Below are positions 7,238 to 12,385 of a stretch of 12,385 nucleotides of DNA, piece after piece (the first letter of the stretch is position 1; each line of letters opens with the position of its first letter). The position numbers were made by a program, and so were the translations under genes. Source of the DNA: Bacteroidales bacterium. GTDB taxonomy: Bacteria; Bacteroidota; Bacteroidia; Bacteroidales; GCA-2748055. The notes beneath the pieces were generated by a model that was not told the origin of the DNA, did not search any database, and saw nothing but the letters and a program-made list of their open reading frames with translations. The stretch covers positions 1 to 12,385 of the forward strand of contig JAGLTY010000025.1 in the NCBI GenBank assembly GCA_023135025.1, given 5' to 3'.

Positions 7238-7769
7238 ACCGACCCATTTTTCACCACATGTGGTACTGGCACTTGACCAGGCGGCTTCCAGGGGATTGAG
7301 AATACCCCTGGTTTACAATACCTCTGGATGGGAACGTGATGAAATCCTGGAAATGCTCGACGGGGTCGTGGATATCTACCTGGCCGATTTTAAATACATG
7401 GATGCACAACATGCAGCAACCTACTCAAACGATGCTGCTGACTATCCTGATGTAACCCGCTCTGCCCTGCTTGAAATGAACAGGCAGGTTGGAGTGGCCT
7501 GTCCGGAAGAGAATGGCATCATCTACCGTGGATTAATGATACGGCACCTGGTAATGCCCAACAATGTGAGTGGCTCAATGGCAGCCATGGAGTGGATCGC
7601 AGGTCACCTGCCTCCAGAGACCTATGTGAATATAATGATCCAGTACAGGCCCTCATACCGGGCACATCTCTATCCGGAAATTGACAGCTCTGTTCCCGGG
7701 GATTTTTATGAGGAAGTGGTTACCGGGGCCCGGAACCTGGGGCTCACAAACCTGGATGTGGACATTTGA
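6843..7769 (+). CDS. PflX-like radical SAM protein (COG1313 type), complete
   Basis: This 308-residue radical SAM enzyme resembles pyruvate formate-lyase activating enzymes of the uncharacterised PflX group (COG1313). The radical SAM [4Fe-4S] motif is CNLGCVFC (Cys87, Cys91, Cys94). A second N-terminal cysteine set, CRLCPREC plus Cys52 in GFCKA, is typical of the group and may bind another cluster. The barrel continues with VVTPTHFSPH (130-139), VYNTSGW (157-163), YLADFKY (179-185) and RHLVMPNN (234-241) and ends at the usual length. The start is GTG at 6843. It aligns with the ATG of the truncated copy, and no in-frame ATG lies nearby. The protein target is unknown; activation of a glycyl-radical or other enzyme is only a family-based guess. 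Its stop is 16 bp from that of convergent metA. It is the only intact copy here. Confidence 0.9.
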   Translation: MNGFHFKPGYVSLHRSGELKKRGESLWEILKDCRLCPRECRIDRLAGDTGFCKATSKLKVASFHAHFGEERPLVGVGGSGTIFLSHCNLGCVFCQNWDISHQGSGTEVEISDLAGMMLQLQEQGCSNINVVTPTHFSPHVVLALDQAASRGLRIPLVYNTSGWERDEILEMLDGVVDIYLADFKYMDAQHAATYSNDAADYPDVTRSALLEMNRQVGVACPEENGIIYRGLMIRHLVMPNNVSGSMAAMEWIAGHLPPETYVNIMIQYRPSYRAHLYPEIDSSVPGDFYEEVVTGARNLGLTNLDVDI

Positions 7770-7785
7770 CAGGCTGCAGTAATGA

Positions 7786-8694
7786 CTACTTCCAGTCGTA
7801 GGGAGTAACCTGGTATACGTAATAATTAAGCCAGTTGGAAAACAGAAGACTGGCGTGGGCCCGCCAGCGAATGACAGGATCCTTTGTGGGGTCATTATCC
7901 GGGAAGTAGTTCACCGGTACCGCAGTATTCATCCCTTTGGCGCGGTCCCTCTCAAATTCATCTTTCAGGGTGAGGGGATTATACTCCAGGTGTCCGGAGA
8001 TAAAAATCTGCCGGTTGTCTTTTGATAGAACAATGTTTGAACCCACTTCGGGTGACCATGCCAGGGGGATCAGATCGGGATGTTTTTTGATATCCTCCAG
8101 GCGGTTCTCGGTATACCTGGAGTGTGGGGCCGGGAACAGGTCGTCAAATCCCCGGACCAGGTGGTGTTTCCGGTCGGTAATCTGGTGATCGAAGATTCCG
8201 AATACCTTGGCCGACAACGGGTATTTCTTGATACCGTAGTGGTAGTAAAGTCCCGCCTGTGCGCCCCAACAGATATGCATGGTGTTGCTTACATAGGTTT
8301 TGCTCCACTCCATCACTTCGCACAGTGTCTCCCAGTAGTCCACCTCTTCAAAATCGATCAGCTCTACGGGGGCCCCTGTGATAATCAGTCCGTCGTAGCG
8401 ATGATCCTTGATCTGATCAAAGGTTTTGTAAAACACCTCCATATGCTTCCGGGGGGTGTTTTTCGATTCATGCTGATCCATATAGAGCAGGTCCAGCTCC
8501 ACCTGCAGGGGTGTGTTAGCAAGTGATCTGAGTAGGTCCGTTTCGGTAACCATCTTTACCGGCATCAGATTTAGCAGAGCAACACGCAGCGGGCGGATGT
8601 CCTGGTGGAGGGCCCGGCTCTCCTCCATGATAAAGATATTCTCCTTTTTCAGCTCCTCGATGGCCGGAAGGTTAGTGGGTACATTAATGGGCAT
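7786..8694 (-). CDS. metA: Homoserine O-acetyltransferase (MetA type)
   Basis: This 302-residue cytoplasmic enzyme is of the MetA family, which acylates L-homoserine in the first committed step of methionine synthesis. All three catalytic residues sit at the same numbers as in the E. coli enzyme: Cys142 in HICWGAQAG, His235 and Glu237 in SGHLEYN. The N-terminus [11 protein letters not shown] is highly typical and fixes the start. Residue 111 is Glu ([10 protein letters not shown]), where succinyl-CoA-using E. coli MetA has Gly. In this family Glu111 is associated with acetyl-CoA use, so homoserine O-acetyltransferase (EC 2.3.1.31) is predicted despite the common name succinyltransferase. It converges with the radical SAM gene (16 bp between stops) and diverges from the large CotH-like gene. 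No SAM riboswitch could be recognised upstream. Confidence 0.95.
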   Translation of the reverse strand: MPINVPTNLPAIEELKKENIFIMEESRALHQDIRPLRVALLNLMPVKMVTETDLLRSLANTPLQVELDLLYMDQHESKNTPRKHMEVFYKTFDQIKDHRYDGLIITGAPVELIDFEEVDYWETLCEVMEWSKTYVSNTMHICWGAQAGLYYHYGIKKYPLSAKVFGIFDHQITDRKHHLVRGFDDLFPAPHSRYTENRLEDIKKHPDLIPLAWSPEVGSNIVLSKDNRQIFISGHLEYNPLTLKDEFERDRAKGMNTAVPVNYFPDNDPTKDPVIRWRAHASLLFSNWLNYYVYQVTPYDWK

Positions 8695-8960
8695 AATACA
8701 GATGGATATAAACTATTATAAATTCAGCCACTTCCGAAAATTACTCATTCTGTTTCATTCAATAAGGGTAAAACCTGACTAATGTGTGTTAAATATAAGG
8801 GGACCAATAATTTAATACACTTCTAGCAGTAATTGCAATTTTGATCACAAGTTTAATATTTACACAATTTCCACAAAATCAGATAAATGATGCTATTTTT
8901 ATTACAATTGCAGTAGATGGTGAATAGTCGGGAAAACATTATGATAATCATTGATTTAGA
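8695..8960. other. AT-rich divergent intergenic region, metA / CotH-like gene
   Basis: These 266 bp hold no convincing gene. They must contain the promoters of metA (leftward) and the CotH-like gene (rightward). A perfect 10-bp palindrome AATTGCAATT lies at 8831-8840, and a related CAATTGCAGTA stretch follows at about 8905-8915. No riboswitch, terminator hairpin or clear TAnnTTTG promoter box was found by eye. Confidence 0.5.
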
Positions 8961-11900
8961 ATGATAAGACAAAGATTGTTTTTCATTATCTGGTCACTTT
9001 TTTTTCAGGGTATAATCCTTTATGCTCAAAACCTGATCAATAATCCCTCGTTCGAGTATGGAACGGGGAACACCCCATCTTCCTGGTATCATCCTGCTTC
9101 AACTGCCACAATAATATATGCCTGGGAGGAAGATATTGCCCGTATGGGAAATCGTTCCCTTTCAATACAAAAAACGGATGAAAACAACCATGCTTTATGG
9201 TTGCAGAATCTGGCTCCGGAAGAGAATAAGTATTATAATTTTTCGGTGTTTGGAAAGGCTGGGGCTAATACAGTAAGAATGGACGTGATTATCCGGTTTT
9301 GGGACAACGGACATATCCTGAGTCCTCCGGCCGTTATAAAATCAAGATATGTTTATGACTCAAAATGGAGTGAGCTTTCCTTTCAATTCTACCTTCCGCC
9401 AGATATTGATTCAATCCAGGTTATTCTTGAACTTGGAGGCAGAACAGGGAAAATATATTTTGATGATGTGGCATTAACTCTGTTTGAACCCCCGGAAAAT
9501 GACCTGATTGCTTTTAACTGCGGTAGCAGTGATTTTTATTTCAACAGTCCTGATAGCATCCTTTACTTTCCTGACCGGGAATACTCGCCCGGCAACGGAG
9601 GGGGTTATATCAATTCATCTGAACCGCCGGAACGGGTATTCGGTTTTGATATTATCGGCGGAACCGAAGAGAGATTACCGTTATATAAACAGGCTGCATA
9701 TGGATTTGATGAGTACCGGTTTGATGTTGAAAATGGAACCTATGCAGTAAGGCTTCACTTTTGTGAGAATGAATATCACTGGAAAGACAAACGCATACAA
9801 AATTTCTCAATCGAAGATATCACGGTCCTGGAGAATTTCGATATCTACCGGCAGGTGGGTCGCAATTATGCTATTGCATATTCTTTCCCGGCAGAGGTCG
9901 TTGATGATCAATTGAATATAACTGTGAACGGATTAGCCGGCAATACCATGATATCTGCAATCTCCATTGAAAAAACAACTCCGGATACTACTGCACCGGT
10001 GTTGCCGGAGGATCCTGCTATTATCAGCGGTTTTGCACAGGTCATACTGAACTGGAATTCAAACTTTGAAGGAGATATGAAAGGTTTTAATATCTACCGA
10101 AAAAGAGCAGATAGTGATTTTGAACTGTTGAATGTTTCCCCTCATCCTTTTTCCCGTTACATTGATAACGAAGTTACTGTTGGCCAGGAATACCAGTATA
10201 GAATTACTTCAATTGATCTCTGGGGAAATGAAAGCCAATTCACAAATACTATGTATGCCGTTCCGGTTGGTGACGAAGTTTCAAACCTTCCGGTTTTTGA
10301 TCTTCTTATAGCCGAAGATAGCCTGGCGAAACTTAATAGTAACATATTCAGTGATGAGTATGTAATGGCAGATTTCATTTATAATGATAGTATATGGAAC
10401 AATGTAGGTGTACGCTTCAGAGGAAATGTTACACAGAAACTGAGCAAAAAGAACTACAAAATCAGATTTAATAAGGATGAATTGTTCCATGGCATGCAAA
10501 AACTGAATCTGAATGCCACAATGAATGACCCGAGTTTAATGAATGATGCAACCTGCTATTCTCTCAGACGAGATGCCGGTGTACTCACACAAGATACATA
10601 TCCCGTACATCTGAAATTGAATGGCCGGTTTGTTGGAGTATATCTTCAACGGGAACAGGAAGACAACTATTTCCTCGAAAGCCACAATCTGCCGGATGCA
10701 AACATCTACAGAAGCCAGACAGGGAATTTTCAGAAATTACCTGCTTCTGATGACTACATTATCGCATATGAGAAGGAGAATAATGAAGCTGCAGGTTACC
10801 GGGACCTGATTGACTTTATCGAGTTTATAAATGATTCTTCTGACGAAGAATTTAAAAACGAACTTTCCGGAAAGTTCAATATTGGAGAGTTTCTTACGGC
10901 CTATGCTGTATTGAATTGTGTAGCCGATATTGACCAGCATTTTCATAATTTCCTTCTTTTTCACAGTTTACAGGATGGCAAGTGGCGTATCTGCAATTGG
11001 GATCATAATACTACTTTCAGGGATCCGCAAACACCCATCGATTTGTATACGGTTGAAAGTCCCTCGTCTATCGGACATCAATACAACTATTTATTTAACA
11101 GGATGTTTCATATTGATGAATTCCGTTACTATTATATTCACCGGTTACTGAAACTCACCGATTCACTTTTTTCCCCGGCGGAAATGCAAATCCGCCTTGA
11201 GGATTATCACAATCTGATAAGATTCGATGCCGAAAGGGATATTTACAAAAATGGATGGGAAAGTAATGAGCTGTTCTTAAGTCAGCTGGAGAACAGGATC
11301 AATTGGGTTCAGGAAAGAGTGGATTTTATAAAAGCTGAAGCTCCGGGGTTTCTTCCGGAGGATTATGACCCGCTTCATAGAATATATATAAATGAAATAC
11401 TGGTGGTCAATGATGCTCTTTTTGCAGATGAAAACGGGAATTTCCCCCCATGGATTGAGCTATACAATGACGGGATCATTCCGGCAGATATTTCCGGGTG
11501 TTACCTGTCCGATAGTTACCAGGACCATACGGCATGGCAATTTCCGCATGGTATAATCATTCAGCCAAAGGAGTATCTGATTATCTGGATGGATGGAAAT
11601 CCTCCGGCCGGAAATCTCCACACTTCATTACAATTAAATACAAACGGAGGAGAAATAGCATTGTTTGCTCCCGACCAGAGCCTGCTCGATTCAATCAGGT
11701 ACGGGATGCAATCTGATAATATCTCGTATGCCAGAAACGGTGATGGAAACCCGGATTGGACACTATTTTGTTATCCCACTCCTGATGCTCCAAACAGAGT
11801 GCCAGCACCAATTCCACCGGTATTTATCAATGAATTTTTAGCTTCAAACAACACTGTTATTCACGACGAAACCGGAAGTTATGAAGACTGGGTGGAATTA

Positions 11901-12385
11901 TATAACAATTCAGGAGAAACAGTAAATATCGGGGGATATCATCTGACGGATGATCTGAATAGTCCAATGAAATGGAAATTCTCCAATCCAACAGAAATTT
12001 CCCCCTTTGGCTTTTTGCTCGTATGGACAGATGGAGATCCGGATGATGGAGTTTTACATACTTCCTTTAAGCTTTCACAAGATGGCGAAGAAATAGGATT
12101 CTATACTCCTGACGGAAAAATTGCAGTAGACACGATCAGTTTTGGTCCTCAGCAGACTGATATCTCCATGGGCAGGACCGGTGACGGAAATCCCGAATGG
12201 ATCTTTTTCCTGTCTCCTACCCCCGGTCTGTCCAACACAAGTACCGGAATAGGAATCCCTTCCGGACAACAGGAGCAATTTTACCTGGAACCTGGATATC
12301 CCAATCCATTCACTTACTATACTACAATTCATTATGGATTGCCGGTTGCTTGTCCGGTAAAAGTCTTAATCGTGGACATCCATGG
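8961..12385 (+). CDS. T9SS-exported multidomain CotH kinase-like surface protein (3' end off window)
   Basis: An open frame of at least 1141 codons runs without a stop from ATG 8961 to the window end. Visible parts, in order: a signal peptide at 1-22 (cleavage YA before Gln23); a carbohydrate-binding-like jelly-roll at about 24-175, beginning NLINNPSFEYG; a malectin-like domain at about 181-338, with IAFNCGSSDF and YAVRLHFCENEYHWKDKR; a fibronectin type III domain at about 345-435; and a CotH kinase-like domain at about 443-800. The CotH part shows VRFRGNVTQK (484-493), VHLKLNGRFVGVYLQREQED (549-568), DIDQHFHN (656-663) and WDHNTTF (680-686). Two lamin-tail domains follow at about 808-945 and 954-1092, each ending in a GDGNP[DE]W and TP segment. 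A T9SS type A sorting domain begins at about 1107 with YPNPF and is cut by the edge. CotH-family proteins are atypical kinases that phosphorylate secreted proteins in spores and elsewhere; activity here is inferred. The composition is more AT-rich than the left part. Confidence 0.88.
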   Translation, partial: MIRQRLFFIIWSLFFQGIILYAQNLINNPSFEYGTGNTPSSWYHPASTATIIYAWEEDIARMGNRSLSIQKTDENNHALWLQNLAPEENKYYNFSVFGKAGANTVRMDVIIRFWDNGHILSPPAVIKSRYVYDSKWSELSFQFYLPPDIDSIQVILELGGRTGKIYFDDVALTLFEPPENDLIAFNCGSSDFYFNSPDSILYFPDREYSPGNGGGYINSSEPPERVFGFDIIGGTEERLPLYKQAAYGFDEYRFDVENGTYAVRLHFCENEYHWKDKRIQNFSIEDITVLENFDIYRQVGRNYAIAYSFPAEVVDDQLNITVNGLAGNTMISAISIEKTTPDTTAPVLPEDPAIISGFAQVILNWNSNFEGDMKGFNIYRKRADSDFELLNVSPHPFSRYIDNEVTVGQEYQYRITSIDLWGNESQFTNTMYAVPVGDEVSNLPVFDLLIAEDSLAKLNSNIFSDEYVMADFIYNDSIWNNVGVRFRGNVTQKLSKKNYKIRFNKDELFHGMQKLNLNATMNDPSLMNDATCYSLRRDAGVLTQDTYPVHLKLNGRFVGVYLQREQEDNYFLESHNLPDANIYRSQTGNFQKLPASDDYIIAYEKENNEAAGYRDLIDFIEFINDSSDEEFKNELSGKFNIGEFLTAYAVLNCVADIDQHFHNFLLFHSLQDGKWRICNWDHNTTFRDPQTPIDLYTVESPSSIGHQYNYLFNRMFHIDEFRYYYIHRLLKLTDSLFSPAEMQIRLEDYHNLIRFDAERDIYKNGWESNELFLSQLENRINWVQERVDFIKAEAPGFLPEDYDPLHRIYINEILVVNDALFADENGNFPPWIELYNDGIIPADISGCYLSDSYQDHTAWQFPHGIIIQPKEYLIIWMDGNPPAGNLHTSLQLNTNGGEIALFAPDQSLLDSIRYGMQSDNISYARNGDGNPDWTLFCYPTPDAPNRVPAPIPPVFINEFLASNNTVIHDETGSYEDWVELYNNSGETVNIGGYHLTDDLNSPMKWKFSNPTEISPFGFLLVWTDGDPDDGVLHTSFKLSQDGEEIGFYTPDGKIAVDTISFGPQQTDISMGRTGDGNPEWIFFLSPTPGLSNTSTGIGIPSGQQEQFYLEPGYPNPFTYYTTIHYGLPVACPVKVLIVDIH

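Noticed and set aside
8695..8960. SAM riboswitch in the metA leader
   Set aside because: The region was read on the minus strand; no recognisable SAM-I-type core or terminator hairpin could be found, and the region is simply AT-rich.
9508..9750. 80-residue plus-strand frame, and other short frames within 9.5-12.3 kb
   Set aside because: They lie in other frames of the large CotH-like gene, whose own frame is open for the whole stretch and shows clear domains.
1..12385. Mobile element explaining the radical SAM duplication
   Set aside because: No transposase, integrase, terminal inverted repeats or target-site duplications were seen at either copy.

Overview
The window looks like chromosomal DNA of a Bacteroidetes bacterium, probably a polysaccharide-degrading member of the Marinilabiliales/Prolixibacteraceae type, though the exact lineage is inferred. 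The evidence is a type IX secretion (T9SS) C-terminal sorting domain with a YPNPF motif, signal peptides cleaved at Ala-Gln, starts without clear Shine-Dalgarno sequences, and a mix of carbohydrate-active and exported enzymes.

Layout. (1) 1-1368 (+): C-terminal half of a GH2 beta-mannosidase whose N-terminus lies off the left edge. (2) 1504-4475 (-): three exported catabolic enzymes in one direction, in transcription order a secreted alpha/beta-hydrolase esterase, a lipoprotein nucleoside hydrolase and a Tat-like aldo/keto reductase, with gaps of 74 and 48 bp. (3) 4570-7769: two diverged copies of a PflX-like (COG1313) radical SAM gene on the + strand. The first is cut off at 134 residues and the second is complete at 308. 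Between them, on the - strand, lies a gene for a membrane-anchored TolB-like/TPR protein. (4) 7786-8694 (-): metA, whose active-site residues predict acetyl-CoA rather than succinyl-CoA use. (5) 8695-8960: an AT-rich 266-bp divergent intergenic region. (6) 8961-12385 (+): a very large open reading frame, at least 1141 residues, running off the right edge. It encodes a T9SS cargo protein with the order signal peptide, lectin-like domain, malectin-like domain, FN3, CotH kinase-like domain, two lamin-tail domains and the start of a type A sorting domain.

Working together: the mannosidase and the exported esterase/nucleoside hydrolase/oxidoreductase cluster fit scavenging of decorated glycans and nucleosides, but no SusC/SusD pair or local regulator is visible, so this is not a recognisable complete polysaccharide utilisation locus. 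metA and the radical SAM gene are housekeeping or accessory neighbours that converge with 16 bp between their stop codons. No tRNA, rRNA, CRISPR array, transposase or integrase was found. The most unusual items are the broken radical SAM duplication with mostly synonymous divergence, and the multidomain CotH-like surface protein.
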